Source: Streptomyces albospinus (GTDB taxonomy: Bacteria > Actinomycetota > Actinomycetes > Streptomycetales > Streptomycetaceae). Taken from it: 64,000 nt of DNA. Position 1 is the first letter of the stretch, and each line of letters opens with the position of its first letter. The DNA lies in contig NZ_BMRP01000001.1 in assembly GCF_014648695.1 (NCBI RefSeq), positions 702,294 to 766,293 of the forward strand. The letters are read 5' to 3'. The notes under the pieces are model-generated. The model saw only the letters and a program-made list of their open reading frames with translations, was not told the origin of the DNA and did not search any database. The position numbers were made by a program, and so were the translations under genes. Below are positions 10,672 through 19,176 of this stretch, piece by piece.

Positions 10672-11212
10672 CGAAAGCGCCCCTATTCGCCGAGAACCCG
10701 AAGCTGATCAGTACCGTCCGCCCCCGTTTCCGAGCGTTGTGCGCCCCCGCAATCCAGACAACTGCGCATCCGTCCGGCCGTCCAGAGGGTGCGCCGGGGT
10801 TGTCTCCCGCGCGCCCCCGTGTGCGCCGGGCCCGCACCCCGGAGCGCCGTTCCAGGGTGCCCCGGGGAGCGCGGTCCCGCCACGGCAGCACGCGCCACCC
10901 GGCGCTCGGGCACCGGCCGGGCCCCGCGCCCGGGCGGGTCGCGCTGCCCTACGGTGGAGGGGCGGGGCGGTCGATGCCGTCGGTAACATCGCCGCGCGAT
11001 AGTTGCCCCGGCTGACGACCGGCTTACGCCATGCGGCGTACGCGGGGGTACGCGGCGGTACGTACCGGCTTGCCGTCCGGCGGGTGCCTTCTCCGCAGAT
11101 CGGGGCACCGGCCCCACGGCACGGCCCATGAGCGGAAACTGACCGGTACGTGCAAATTATTTGGGATGCCCCGGAATCGGAACACTGGACGACCTCGGCT
11201 CGTTGTCACGAC
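10672..11212. other. Divergent intergenic region, methyltransferase / SprT-like gene
   Basis: About 540 nt with promoters expected at both ends. I see no convincing gene; the open frames are GC-bias shadows rich in Arg, Pro and Gly. An A/T-rich patch GTGCAAATTATTTGGG at 11150-11165 stands out. It could hold a -10 element for the SprT-like gene, or be its start region if GTG 11150 is used. Confidence 0.4.
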
Positions 11213-11803
11213 GTGAGCACGACACCGCCTGTTCTCGCCGCCGAGCTGGCGCTCGCCTGGGCCGATATTCAACGGCACCACCCCGAGCTGCCGGACCTGG
11301 CCGCGCCCGAGTCCCTGATCGGAGAGTCCTCGTCCGCCTGTGGCGCCGAGCTCTCCTTCGAACGGCTGCTCCATGAGGCAGTCCACGGCATCGCCGCCGC
11401 CCGCGGCATCCGCGACACCTCCAGGGCAGGCCGCTACCACAACCGCCGGTTCCTGGCGATCGCCGAGGAGCTGGGCCTGGACCATGCCGACGAGCCGCAC
11501 CCCAGCAGCGGCTTCTCGCTGGTCGCGCTCAATCCCGAGGCCAGGAGGCGCTACCGCCCCACCATCGAGCGGCTCACCAGAGCCCTCAAGGCCCACAGCG
11601 CCGCGACCGCCACGGACACCGCCCGCAGCTTCCGCGGCCCGGCCGCCCGGCACGGTTCCTCCGGGGGCGGCGTGCGCGTCAAGGCCGTCTGCGACTGTGG
11701 ACGCAATGTCCGGGTCGTACCGTCCGTGCTGGCCCAGGCGCCGATCGTCTGCGGCGGCTGCGGCAAACCCTTCCGTATCCCCGAGGTAGCCGCGGTCGGC
11801 TGA
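11213..11803 (+). CDS. SprT-like zinc metalloprotease-fold protein
   Basis: 196 residues from GTG 11213; GTG 11150 in the same frame would add 21. The zinc-metallopeptidase motif HEAVH (in [17 protein letters not shown]) and the following [16 protein letters not shown] resemble the SprT-like family. A C-terminal zinc ribbon is visible as CDCG...CGGCGKPF. SprT/SPRTN relatives cut DNA-crosslinked proteins in eukaryotes; the bacterial role is poorly known, so only the fold and zinc sites are claimed. It precedes the rpsP cluster by 155 nt on the same strand. The last third before the ribbon is Ala/Ser-rich and probably a linker. Confidence 0.7.
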   Translation: MSTTPPVLAAELALAWADIQRHHPELPDLAAPESLIGESSSACGAELSFERLLHEAVHGIAAARGIRDTSRAGRYHNRRFLAIAEELGLDHADEPHPSSGFSLVALNPEARRRYRPTIERLTRALKAHSAATATDTARSFRGPAARHGSSGGGVRVKAVCDCGRNVRVVPSVLAQAPIVCGGCGKPFRIPEVAAVG

Positions 11804-11958
11804 CCCCAGGGCGTGTGGCACAATGGATGGCTGTACTCGACAGTCGCACAGGACCCCTCTCTCCTCCGGCTGACGCGTCCATCGGGCACCCGAGTACCGC
11901 AACCCCACGTGGCATCCCGTTGTGCCCAACCACGTCAAGACCAGGAGACACCACTCCA

Positions 11959-12408
11959 GTGGCAGTCAAGATCAAGCTGAAGCGTCTGGGCAAGATCCGT
12001 TCGCCTCACTACCGCATCGTCGTCGCCGACTCCCGCACCCGCCGTGACGGCCGGGCCATCGAGGAGATCGGTCTGTACCACCCGGTGCAGAACCCCTCGC
12101 GCATCGAGGTCGACTCGGAGCGCGCGCAGTACTGGCTGGGTGTCGGCGCGCAGCCGACCGAGCCCGTACTGGCCATCCTCAAGGTCACCGGCGACTGGCA
12201 GAAGTTCAAGGGCCTGCCCGCCCCGGCGCCGATGAAGGTCGCCGAGCCGAAGGCCGACAAGCGCGCCCTCTTCGAGGCCGCCGCCAAGGCGTCCGGCGAC
12301 GAGCCGAAGGGTGAGGCCATCACCCCGAAGGCGAAGAAGGCCGACAAGAAGGCGGACGAGGCCGCGGCCGAGTCTGCCAAGCCGGCCTCTGAGCCCACCG
12401 AGGACTGA
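11959..12408 (+). CDS. rpsP: 30S ribosomal protein S16
   Basis: 149 residues from GTG 11959 ([20 protein letters not shown]). The GTG lies 11 nt after a CCAGGAGAC ribosome site. The conserved S16 core covers residues 1-85 ([20 protein letters not shown], then [13 protein letters not shown]). The remaining 60 residues are an Ala/Lys/Glu-rich tail common in actinobacterial S16. It is first in the cluster rpsP-khpA-rimM-trmD-rplS, which supplies ribosome assembly and tRNA modification functions. The 155-nt leader probably holds the promoter; CACAAT at 11819-11824 is a weak -10 candidate. Confidence 0.97.
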   Translation: MAVKIKLKRLGKIRSPHYRIVVADSRTRRDGRAIEEIGLYHPVQNPSRIEVDSERAQYWLGVGAQPTEPVLAILKVTGDWQKFKGLPAPAPMKVAEPKADKRALFEAAAKASGDEPKGEAITPKAKKADKKADEAAAESAKPASEPTED

Positions 12409-12410
12409 GC

Positions 12411-12650
12411 GTGCTTGAGGAGGCCCTTGAGCACCTCGTCAAGGGCATCGTCGACAACCCCGATGATGTGCAGGTAGCCTCGCGCACCCTGCGCCGCGGG
12501 CGCGTGCTGGAGGTCCGGGTCCACCCCGACGACCTCGGCAAGGTGATCGGTCGCAACGGCCGTACCGCCCGTGCGCTGCGGACCGTCGTGGGCGCCATCG
12601 GCGGCCGGGGCATCCGCGTCGACCTCGTCGACGTCGACCAAGTTCGCTGA
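12411..12650 (+). CDS. khpA: KH-domain RNA-binding protein KhpA
   Basis: 79-residue single KH domain protein, GTG start 2 nt after the rpsP stop. The RNA-contact loop GRNG (residues 47-50, in KVIGRNGRTARALR) is intact. KhpA partners with KhpB in several Gram-positive bacteria and binds many RNAs (established for Firmicutes); its exact task in Streptomyces is less clear. Its place between rpsP and rimM is conserved in actinobacteria. It acts in the cytoplasm, probably as a dimer. Confidence 0.93.
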   Translation: MLEEALEHLVKGIVDNPDDVQVASRTLRRGRVLEVRVHPDDLGKVIGRNGRTARALRTVVGAIGGRGIRVDLVDVDQVR

Positions 12651-12667
12651 CAAGTTGAACACCGGCT

Positions 12668-12703
12668 CGGGCCGGGGAGGGCCTTCGGGTCGTCCCCGGC
12701 CCG
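12668..12703 (+). terminator. Hairpin between khpA and rimM
   Basis: Perfect 11-bp stem (12668-12678 with 12693-12703) and a 14-nt loop, starting 18 nt after the khpA stop. A second palindrome, GTGATCGTGG/CCACGATCAC, follows at 12713-12734. Together they probably make a partial terminator or RNA-processing site, so rimM-trmD may be expressed at a different level from rpsP-khpA. Confidence 0.6.
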
Positions 12704-12814
12704 CGTCCGTATGTGATCGTGGACCCACGATCACCACCATCACGTGAGGCGCCGGCGACGGTCCTCAGCCACATCCGCAAAAGCGGCGGCGGTTCTGCCG
12801 CAAAGGGGAGCACA

Positions 12815-13360
12815 GTGCAGTTGGTAGTCGCCCGGATCGGCCGCGCCCACGGCATCAAGGGCGAGGTCACCGTAGAGGTGCGCACCGACGAGCCGGAACT
12901 GCGGCTCGCGCCGGGCGCCGTCCTCGTCACCGAGCCGTCCTCCACCGGACCGCTCACCATCGCCACCGGCCGCGTCCACAGCGGCCGGCTGCTGCTGCGC
13001 TTCGAGGGCGTCACGGACCGCACGGCCGCCGAGGCGCTGCGGAACACCCTGCTGATCGCGGAGGTCGACCCCGAGGAAGTCCCCGAGGACCCCGAGGAGT
13101 TCTACGACCACCAGCTGATCGACCTCGACGTCGTGACCCGCGACGGCACCGCCGTCGGCCGGATCACCGAGGTCTCCCATCTGCCCTACCAGGACCTGCT
13201 GATCGTCGAACGGCCCGACGGCAGCGAGGTCATGATCCCGTTCGTCGGCGAGATCGTGCCCGAGATCGACCTGGAGGAGCAGCGCGCGGTCGTCGAACCG
13301 CCGCCCGGCCTCCTCGACGAGAACCAGGCCGAGATCGCCTCCGGCCGCGAGGACAGCTGA
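12815..13360 (+). CDS. rimM: Ribosome maturation factor RimM
   Basis: 181 residues from GTG 12815, preceded by AAAGGGGAG. RimM binds S19 and helps mature the 3' domain of the 30S subunit. The N-terminal RimM domain shows [20 protein letters not shown], and the C-terminal PRC-barrel part contains [27 protein letters not shown] and [20 protein letters not shown]. The stop overlaps the trmD start by one nucleotide, a coupling seen in many bacteria. Length and motifs are normal. Confidence 0.96.
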   Translation: MQLVVARIGRAHGIKGEVTVEVRTDEPELRLAPGAVLVTEPSSTGPLTIATGRVHSGRLLLRFEGVTDRTAAEALRNTLLIAEVDPEEVPEDPEEFYDHQLIDLDVVTRDGTAVGRITEVSHLPYQDLLIVERPDGSEVMIPFVGEIVPEIDLEEQRAVVEPPPGLLDENQAEIASGREDS

Positions 13361-14169
13361 TGCGGCTCGACGTCGTCACGATCTTCCCCGAATACCTCGA
13401 ACCGCTGAACGTCTCGCTCGTCGGCAAGGCCCGCGCCCGCGGGCAACTCGACGTCCGCATCCACGACCTGCGGCAGTGGACCCACGACAAGCACCACACC
13501 GTCGACGACACCCCCTACGGCGGCGGCCCCGGCATGGTCATGAAGCCCGAGCCCTGGGGTGAGGCGCTCGACGAGATCATCGCCTCCGGCGACGGCGAAC
13601 CCGTGATCGTCGTGCCCACCCCCAGTGGCGCCCCCTTCACCCAGCAGCTCGCCGTCGAACTCTCCGCCAAACCCTGGCTGGTGTTCACCCCGGCCCGCTA
13701 CGAGGGCATCGACCGCCGCGTCATCGAGGAGTACGGCGACCGGCTGGACGTCCGCGAGGTCTCCATCGGCGACTACGTCCTCGCCGGTGGCGAGGCCCCC
13801 GTGCTTGTCATGGTCGAGGCGGTGGCCCGGCTGCTGCCCGGCGTCCTGGGCAACGCCGCCTCCCACGAGGACGACTCCTTCGCCCCCGGAGCGATGGCCG
13901 ACCTCCTGGAGGGCCCCGTCTACACCAAGCCCCCCGAGTGGCGCGGCCGGACCATCCCCGACGTGCTGCTCAGCGGCCACCACGGAAAGATCGCCCGCTG
14001 GCGCCGCGACGAGGCGTTCCGCCGCACCGACCTCAACCGCCCCGATCTGATCGAGCGTGCCGACCCCGCCGCCTTCGACAAGAAGGATCGGGAAATCCTC
14101 TCCGTACTGGGTTGGTCGGAGAACGCGGGGGGCCGATTTGGGCGGGCGAGTCAGGCCGTGGAAGAATAG
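13360..14169 (+). CDS. trmD: tRNA (guanine37-N1)-methyltransferase TrmD
   Basis: 269-residue SPOUT-class enzyme that methylates G37 next to the anticodon and so prevents frameshifting. The trefoil-knot SAM site is visible (VFTPARYEGIDRRVIEEYGD, then SIGDYVLAGGEAPVLVM). The early LDVVTIFPEYLEPL and DDTPYGGGPGMVMKPEP are also family hallmarks. The start is coupled to the end of rimM. The C-terminal helical domain (HHGKIARWRRDEAFRRT) binds tRNA. After a 133-nt gap rplS follows, as in most bacteria. Confidence 0.98.
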   Translation: MRLDVVTIFPEYLEPLNVSLVGKARARGQLDVRIHDLRQWTHDKHHTVDDTPYGGGPGMVMKPEPWGEALDEIIASGDGEPVIVVPTPSGAPFTQQLAVELSAKPWLVFTPARYEGIDRRVIEEYGDRLDVREVSIGDYVLAGGEAPVLVMVEAVARLLPGVLGNAASHEDDSFAPGAMADLLEGPVYTKPPEWRGRTIPDVLLSGHHGKIARWRRDEAFRRTDLNRPDLIERADPAAFDKKDREILSVLGWSENAGGRFGRASQAVEE

Positions 14170-14264
14170 GCCGCTGCTGTGTGCGTCCGGCGCGCGCCCC
14201 TGCCACAGGGGGAACGACGCCCGTCCGACGGAACGGCATCCGAAACAACCTTTCCGATATCCCG

Positions 14265-14284
14265 CTGATGACCTGTGGCATCAG
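14265..14284 (+). promoter_or_regulatory. Small hairpin in the rplS leader
   Basis: A 6-bp inverted repeat, CTGATG (14265-14270) and CATCAG (14279-14284), lies 18 nt before the rplS start, next to its weak ribosome site. It could modulate translation of L19 in the 133-nt leader, but a stem this short may be chance. Confidence 0.3.
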
Positions 14285-14302
14285 CGAAGAAAGCAGTAGG
14301 CC

Positions 14303-14650
14303 ATGCACCTTCTCGACAACGTCGACGCCGCTTCCCTGCGCAGCGACGTCCCGGCTTTCCGCCCGGGTGACACCGTCAACGTCCACGTCCGCGTCATCGA
14401 GGGCAACCGCTCCCGTGTGCAGCAGTTCAAGGGCGTCGTCATCCGCCGTCAGGGCTCCGGCGTGCGCGAGACCTTCACGGTCCGCAAGGTCAGCTTCTCC
14501 GTCGGCGTCGAGCGCACCTTCCCGGTGCACACCCCGATCGTCGAGAAGATCGAGGTCGTGACCCGCGGTGACGTCCGTCGCGCCAAGCTGTACTTCCTCC
14601 GTGAGCTCCGCGGCAAGGCCGCGAAGATCAAGGAGAAGCGCGACAACTGA
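14303..14650 (+). CDS. rplS: 50S ribosomal protein L19
   Basis: 115 residues. The L19 core is clear: [60 protein letters not shown], and a basic end ([20 protein letters not shown]). L19 sits at the interface with the 30S subunit. It ends the rpsP-rimM-trmD-rplS ribosome cluster; the next genes are the signal peptidases. ATG 14303 fits the family start. Confidence 0.98.
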   Translation: MHLLDNVDAASLRSDVPAFRPGDTVNVHVRVIEGNRSRVQQFKGVVIRRQGSGVRETFTVRKVSFSVGVERTFPVHTPIVEKIEVVTRGDVRRAKLYFLRELRGKAAKIKEKRDN

Positions 14651-14731
14651 CCCGCGCCGCACCGGGGCACGGATTTCCACCCCGGTGCACCGCGAGGCCA
14701 CGCTCACGTCCGGCGTCCGGGCCCGGCCGGA

Positions 14732-14737
14732 TAGGCT
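14732..14737 (+). promoter_or_regulatory. Candidate -10 element for a leaderless sipW transcript
   Basis: TAGGCT ends 9 nt before ATG 14747. No ribosome site is visible before that ATG, so transcription would start at or within a few nt of the start codon. No strong -35 hexamer is visible at the expected distance. Confidence 0.35.
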
Positions 14738-14746
14738 CTCGCCCCG

Positions 14747-15511
14747 ATGGACACCGACGCACAACTCACGGAGCGCGACCCCTCTCCCGCCCCCGACCAG
14801 GGGCCGGAGCAGCGGTCGCGCTCCGCGCGTTTTCTCACCTCGGTGGCGCGCCTGCGGTACCGGCCGGTCACCCTCTTCGCCATCTGCCTGGCATTCCTGT
14901 TCCTGCTGAGCACCTTCGTCGCGCAGCCCTTCCTGATCCCCAGCACCTCCATGGAGAACACCCTGAAGGTCGGGGACCGGGTGCTGGTCAACAAGCTGGC
15001 GTACCGTTTCGGCAACCAACCGCGGCGCGGCGATGTCATCGTCTTCGACGGCATGGGGTCTTTCGTTCACAGGGAGCAGGAGGAGAATCCCGTCACGGGG
15101 CTGCTGCGCGGGGCCGGTTCGGCGCTGGGCCTGGCCCCGGCCGCCGACACCGACTACGTCAAGCGCGTGATCGGTATCGGCGGGGACCAGGTGACCTGCT
15201 GCGACAAACGGGGGCGGATCGAAGTGAACGGTGAGCCGGTGAGCGAGAGCTATCTCTACCCGGGGGACGCACCGTCCGCCGTGCCCTTCGACACCGTGGT
15301 GCCGGTGGGCAAGCTGTGGGTCATGGGCGACCACCGCGCCAGATCCAGCGATTCCCGCGACCACCTGGGCGAGGCCGGCGGCGGCACCGTCCCGGTCGAC
15401 AGGGTCATCGGCCGTGCGGACCTGATCACCTGGCCGTTCAGCCGCTGGCGCACCATCGGCACACCGCGGTCCTTCGACGGCATACCGGCCGCGGCAGGCC
15501 CGCATGGGTAA
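14747..15511 (+). CDS. sipW: Type I signal peptidase (SipW position)
   Basis: 254 residues. Membrane-bound Ser/Lys peptidase that removes signal peptides from exported proteins. One transmembrane helix spans about residues 41-60 (VTLFAICLAFLFLLSTFVAQ). Catalytic Ser68 lies in PSTSMENTL and catalytic Lys139 in DYVKRVIGIGG. The box-E motif is MGDHRARSSDSRDH. It is the first of four consecutive sip genes, as described in S. lividans, and its end overlaps sipX by 8 nt. There is no visible ribosome site, so the mRNA may be leaderless. Confidence 0.93.
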   Translation: MDTDAQLTERDPSPAPDQGPEQRSRSARFLTSVARLRYRPVTLFAICLAFLFLLSTFVAQPFLIPSTSMENTLKVGDRVLVNKLAYRFGNQPRRGDVIVFDGMGSFVHREQEENPVTGLLRGAGSALGLAPAADTDYVKRVIGIGGDQVTCCDKRGRIEVNGEPVSESYLYPGDAPSAVPFDTVVPVGKLWVMGDHRARSSDSRDHLGEAGGGTVPVDRVIGRADLITWPFSRWRTIGTPRSFDGIPAAAGPHG

Positions 15512-16565
15512 CCGGGGACGCCCGCGTCACGGGCGCCAGGACACGCAGAGGCCCGGCCGCGGCGCCGGCGCCGCGTACGGCGGCCCGGGGGAGCGCGAGG
15601 ACACCGAGGGCCCGCAGCCGACCCGCCGGGCGACCGGCGGCCGGGCCGAACGCCGGCGCCAGGCCCGGCGCATCAAGCGCCGCAGACGCCGCTCCTACAT
15701 CAAGGAAATCCCCATCCTGGTCGGCGTGGCACTGGCCATCGCCCTGGTCCTCAAGACCTTCCTCGTCCAGGCGTTCGTGATCCCGTCGGGCTCCATGGAG
15801 CAGACGATCCGGATCGGGGACCGCGTCCTGGTCGACAAGCTCACCCCCTGGTTCGGTGCCAAGCCCCATCGCGGCGACGTCGTCGTCTTCAAGGACCCCG
15901 GAGGCTGGCTCAAGGGAGAGCAGAACCAGACGTCCGGCGACCCCGGCCCGTTCAAGGACTTCATGACCTTCATCGGGCTGCTGCCGTCCGCCAACGAGCA
16001 GGACCTGATCAAGCGGGTGGTGGCCGTCGGCGGCGACACCGTCCGCTGCTGCGACAAACAGGGCCGGGTGACGGTCAACGGGACGCCGCTCACCGAGCCG
16101 TACATCCACCCCGGAAACCCGCCCTCCCAGCTGACGTTCACGGTCAACGTCCCCACCGGGCGGATCTTCGTGATGGGCGACCACCGCTCCAACTCCGCGG
16201 ATTCGCGCTACCACCTGGACGAGCCGTACCGTGGCACGGTCTCGGAGGACAACGTCGTGGGCCGAGCCGTGGTCATCGCCTGGCCGTTCAGCCACTGGCG
16301 GATGCTCGAAGAGCCCGACACCTTCGCAACGGTGCACGACGCGCCGGGCGCGAAGGCGGCGGCAGCGTACGTGCCGCATAGGCTGTCACCCGAGAGTTTG
16401 ACCGTACTCCCGACCCCTGCGGAACTCCCGCTCGTTATGGGAGTGGTGGGCCTGCACCGGTTGACGGGCGGGCAAGAGCGCGGAGTAAGGAGCAGATGTG
16501 GGGGACTTGGCGGTCGGTGCGCGGTCCGGAACCGAAGAGCCCGAAGAGCCGGCAGGGCGCGGTGA
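15504..16565 (+). CDS. sipX: Type I signal peptidase (SipX position)
   Basis: 353 residues. A basic, disordered N-terminal stretch of about 70 residues precedes a membrane helix (EIPILVGVALAIALVLKTFL). Catalytic Ser97 is in PSGSMEQTI, Lys170 is in DLIKRVVAVGGD, and box E is MGDHRSNSADSRYH. A second hydrophobic stretch lies near the C terminus (LPLVMGVVGLHRL), followed by a basic tail. The last 68 nt overlap the start of sipY in another frame, which is unusually long. The extra tail (RSRCGGLGGRCAVRNRRARR) could reflect loss of an earlier stop. Confidence 0.93.
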   Translation: MGNRGRPRHGRQDTQRPGRGAGAAYGGPGEREDTEGPQPTRRATGGRAERRRQARRIKRRRRRSYIKEIPILVGVALAIALVLKTFLVQAFVIPSGSMEQTIRIGDRVLVDKLTPWFGAKPHRGDVVVFKDPGGWLKGEQNQTSGDPGPFKDFMTFIGLLPSANEQDLIKRVVAVGGDTVRCCDKQGRVTVNGTPLTEPYIHPGNPPSQLTFTVNVPTGRIFVMGDHRSNSADSRYHLDEPYRGTVSEDNVVGRAVVIAWPFSHWRMLEEPDTFATVHDAPGAKAAAAYVPHRLSPESLTVLPTPAELPLVMGVVGLHRLTGGQERGVRSRCGGLGGRCAVRNRRARRAGRAR

Positions 16566-17472
16566 GACCGCGCGGTCGGCGGCGAGTTCCGTGCATCAGC
16601 CACAGTCACAGTCAGGGCGGTCCGCGCCGGCGGACCGGCCGCAGACGGATCTATCGAAGCAGTCGGACACAGCGGCCGACGAGGAGGCGAGCGGCAGCGT
16701 GACCAAGGGCAAGAAGCCGCGTGCCTTCTGGAAGGAGCTGCCGATCCTCATCGGCATCGCCCTGCTCCTGGCGCTGCTGATCAAAACGTTTCTGGTGCAG
16801 GCGTTCTCCATCCCGTCCGACTCCATGCAGGACACCCTCCAGCGCGGGGACCGGGTCCTGGTGGACAAGCTCACGCCGTGGTTCGGGTCCAAGCCGCAGC
16901 GCGGCGAGGTCGTCGTCTTCCACGACCCGGGCGGCTGGCTCAACGAGACGCCGACCCCGCAGCCCAACCCGGTCCAGAAGGTCCTCAGCTTCATCGGGCT
17001 GATGCCCTCGGCCGAGGAGAAGGACCTGATCAAGCGGGTCATCGCGGTCGGCGGCGACACGGTCGAGTGCCAGGGCACCGGCCCGGTCAAGGTGAACGGC
17101 AAGGCTCTCAAGGAGGACTCCTACGTCTTCCCCGGCGCCACCCCGTGCGGTGACCGCCCCTTCGGCCCGATCCACGTCCCCAAGGGCCGGATCTGGGTGA
17201 TGGGCGACCACCGCGACGACTCCCTCGACTCCCGTTACCACCAGAACCTCAAGGGCAACGGCACGGTCTCCGAGGACGAGGTCGTCGGCCGGGCCTTCAC
17301 CATCGCCTGGCCCATCAACCGCTGGGCAACCCTCCCCGTACCGGACACCTTCGACCAGGCCGGGATCAACAAGGCAATGGCCGCGGCTCCGGCCGCGCTG
17401 GGTCTGACCGGAGCGGTGCCGATTGTGTTGTGGCGTCGCCAGAGGCTGACCGGAGGGCGTAACCCCAGGTAA
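16498..17472 (+). CDS. sipY: Type I signal peptidase (SipY position)
   Basis: 324 residues from GTG 16498, 3 nt after AAGGAGCA. A Ser/Gln-rich cytoplasmic N-terminal region of about 70 residues is followed by a membrane helix (ELPILIGIALLLALLIKTFL). Catalytic Ser109 is in PSDSMQDTL, Lys179 in DLIKRVIAVGGD, and box E is MGDHRDDSLDSRYH. A C-terminal hydrophobic segment (AAPAALGLTGAVPIVLW) suggests a second membrane anchor. SipY is a major processing peptidase in S. lividans (established). Start and internal motifs closely match sipX, so the pair probably arose by duplication. Confidence 0.94.
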   Translation: MGDLAVGARSGTEEPEEPAGRGETARSAASSVHQPQSQSGRSAPADRPQTDLSKQSDTAADEEASGSVTKGKKPRAFWKELPILIGIALLLALLIKTFLVQAFSIPSDSMQDTLQRGDRVLVDKLTPWFGSKPQRGEVVVFHDPGGWLNETPTPQPNPVQKVLSFIGLMPSAEEKDLIKRVIAVGGDTVECQGTGPVKVNGKALKEDSYVFPGATPCGDRPFGPIHVPKGRIWVMGDHRDDSLDSRYHQNLKGNGTVSEDEVVGRAFTIAWPINRWATLPVPDTFDQAGINKAMAAAPAALGLTGAVPIVLWRRQRLTGGRNPR

Positions 17473-17527
17473 GGTGCCGTCCCGGATCGTTCGACGCGGG
17501 CCGGTTCCGCGGGGTGGGAGCGCTGGG

Positions 17528-18256
17528 ATGAGCAGCAGTACAGAACGCAGGACGGACGGCCGCGGCCGGACCACGGGCAGTGTGCTGTCCGGTCTGGCCG
17601 TGGCCGTCGGCTGTGTGCTGTTCCTGGGCGGCTTCGTCTGGGGGGCGCTCACCTACCGCCCCTACACGGTGCCGACCGATTCGATGACGCCGACGATCTC
17701 CGTGGGAGCCCGGGTACTGGCGGAGAAGGTCAACGGCTCCGAGATACGCCGCGGCGACATCGTCGTCTTCCAGGACTCGGCCTGGGGCGAGTTGCCGATG
17801 GTCAAGCGGGTCGTCGGCGTCGGCGGCGACAAGGTCGCCTGCTGCACCAAGCAGGGGCTGCTCACGATCAACGGAACCCCCGTCGAAGAACCGTATCGGC
17901 AGGGCGGCGGCCCCGCCTCACCCGTCGGTTTCAAGGCCACGGTCCCCAACGGCCAGCTCTTCCTGCTGGGCGATCACCGCAGCGACTCCCTCGACTCGCG
18001 CGTCCACCTCACCGACGGCGACCACGGCTCCGTACCGAGCAGCGCCGTCGAGGCCCGGGTCGACGCCCGCGCCTGGCCGCTCGGCAGCGTCGGCGTGATG
18101 GAGCGCCCCGCGGCCTTCGCCGCGCTCCCCGGGGGCACCTCCCGGCCGGGGCCGATCCAGCCCATCACCCTGGCGGTCGTCGCGGGCACGGTGCTCATCC
18201 TCGGAGGTGCGGCATACGGGCCGATCGCGCGGAGGAAGGGACGCCGGCGTGGCTGA
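17528..18256 (+). CDS. sipZ: Type I signal peptidase (SipZ position)
   Basis: 242 residues from ATG 17528, preceded by GGTGGGAG. A GTG at 17474 would add 18 residues. The N-terminal membrane helix is GLAVAVGCVLFLGGFVWGAL; a second near the end (PITLAVVAGTVLILGGAAYG) makes a two-helix topology. Catalytic Ser52 is in PTDSMTPTI, Lys93 in MVKRVVGVGGD, and box E is LGDHRSDSLDSRVH. It is the most divergent of the four: shorter, and lacking the long insertion before the Lys. Its end overlaps the NUDIX gene by 8 nt. Confidence 0.92.
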   Translation: MSSSTERRTDGRGRTTGSVLSGLAVAVGCVLFLGGFVWGALTYRPYTVPTDSMTPTISVGARVLAEKVNGSEIRRGDIVVFQDSAWGELPMVKRVVGVGGDKVACCTKQGLLTINGTPVEEPYRQGGGPASPVGFKATVPNGQLFLLGDHRSDSLDSRVHLTDGDHGSVPSSAVEARVDARAWPLGSVGVMERPAAFAALPGGTSRPGPIQPITLAVVAGTVLILGGAAYGPIARRKGRRRG

Positions 18257-18812
18257 CCGGGAGCGGGAGCAGGAGCTGACCGCCGGGCGGGCGCAGGAAC
18301 CGGAACGGGCGGTGACCGCCGACGAGCCGGCCGAGGCGCGGCAGGTCTCCCGCGTCGTCCTGCTCGACCCGGACGACCGGATCCTGCTGCTGCACGGCTT
18401 CGAACCGGACGACCCCGGCGACACCTGGTGGTTCACCCCCGGCGGCGGCGTGGAAGGCACCGAGACTCGCGAGGAGGCGGCACACCGCGAGCTCGCCGAG
18501 GAGACGGGCATCACCGACGCGGTCCTCGGCCCCGTCCTGTGGAAGCGCCGCTGCGCGTTTCCGTTCGACGGGCGACGCTGGGAGCAGGACGAGTGGTACT
18601 ACCTGGGGCGGACCGACCGGACCGCCACCGACACCGGCGGCCACACCGACCTGGAGCGACGCAGCGTCTCGGGGCTGAGATGGTGGACTTCGGAGGAACT
18701 GTCGGCGACGCATGAGACGGTGTATCCGACCAGACTCGCCGGGCTGCTGCGCACACTGCTCGACGAAGGCCCCCCGAGTGCGCCAGTGCTCCTGGAGACC
18801 GAGAGGGTCTGA
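18249..18812 (+). CDS. NUDIX hydrolase
   Basis: 187 residues from GTG 18249, preceded by GAGGAAGGG and overlapping sipZ by 8 nt. The NUDIX box is complete: GGVEGTE, then REEAAHRELAEETGI, which binds Mg2+ for pyrophosphate-bond cleavage. The substrate (a nucleoside diphosphate derivative) is not predictable. Conserved W residues (DTWWFTPGGG, LRWWTSEEL) fit the actinobacterial subgroup near DUF2469. In mycobacteria I recall rnhB in this slot between lepB and the DUF2469 gene. Coupling to sipZ suggests co-transcription with the peptidases. Confidence 0.9.
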   Translation: MADREREQELTAGRAQEPERAVTADEPAEARQVSRVVLLDPDDRILLLHGFEPDDPGDTWWFTPGGGVEGTETREEAAHRELAEETGITDAVLGPVLWKRRCAFPFDGRRWEQDEWYYLGRTDRTATDTGGHTDLERRSVSGLRWWTSEELSATHETVYPTRLAGLLRTLLDEGPPSAPVLLETERV

Positions 18813-18850
18813 CGCACAATAGGGGGACGCACGGCTGAAGGGGATCTGCC

Positions 18851-19159
18851 ATGAGCGCCGAGGACCTCGAAAAGTACGAGACCGAGATGGAGCTGAAGCT
18901 CTACCGGGAGTACCGCGACGTCGTCGGGCTGTTCAAGTACGTGATCGAGACCGAGCGTCGTTTCTACCTCACCAACGACTACGAGATGCAGGTGCACTCG
19001 GTCCAGGGTGAAGTGTTCTTCGAGGTCTCGATGGCCGACGCATGGGTCTGGGATATGTACCGACCGGCCCGTTTCGTCAAGCAGGTGCGAGTGCTCACGT
19101 TCAAGGACGTGAATATCGAAGAGCTCAACAAGAGTGATCTGGATCTCCCGGGGAGCTGA
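18851..19159 (+). CDS. DUF2469 family protein
   Basis: 102 residues of unknown function. The family is restricted to actinobacteria and very conserved (MSAEDLEKYETEMELKLYRE; TERRFYLTNDYEMQV; VWDMYRPARFVKQVRVLTFK). It is acidic, soluble and lacks known catalytic motifs. The preceding AAGGGGATCTGCC supplies a ribosome site. Its place between signal peptidase/NUDIX and yraN-comM-dprA is conserved, but no role has been assigned to my knowledge. Confidence 0.92.
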   Translation: MSAEDLEKYETEMELKLYREYRDVVGLFKYVIETERRFYLTNDYEMQVHSVQGEVFFEVSMADAWVWDMYRPARFVKQVRVLTFKDVNIEELNKSDLDLPGS

Positions 19160-19176
19160 CGGCTGAGGGGCGGACC

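Noticed and set aside
11804..11958. tRNA-like or structured RNA upstream of rpsP
   Set aside because: No cloverleaf or conserved T-loop; it reads as a plain leader with a weak -10 candidate.
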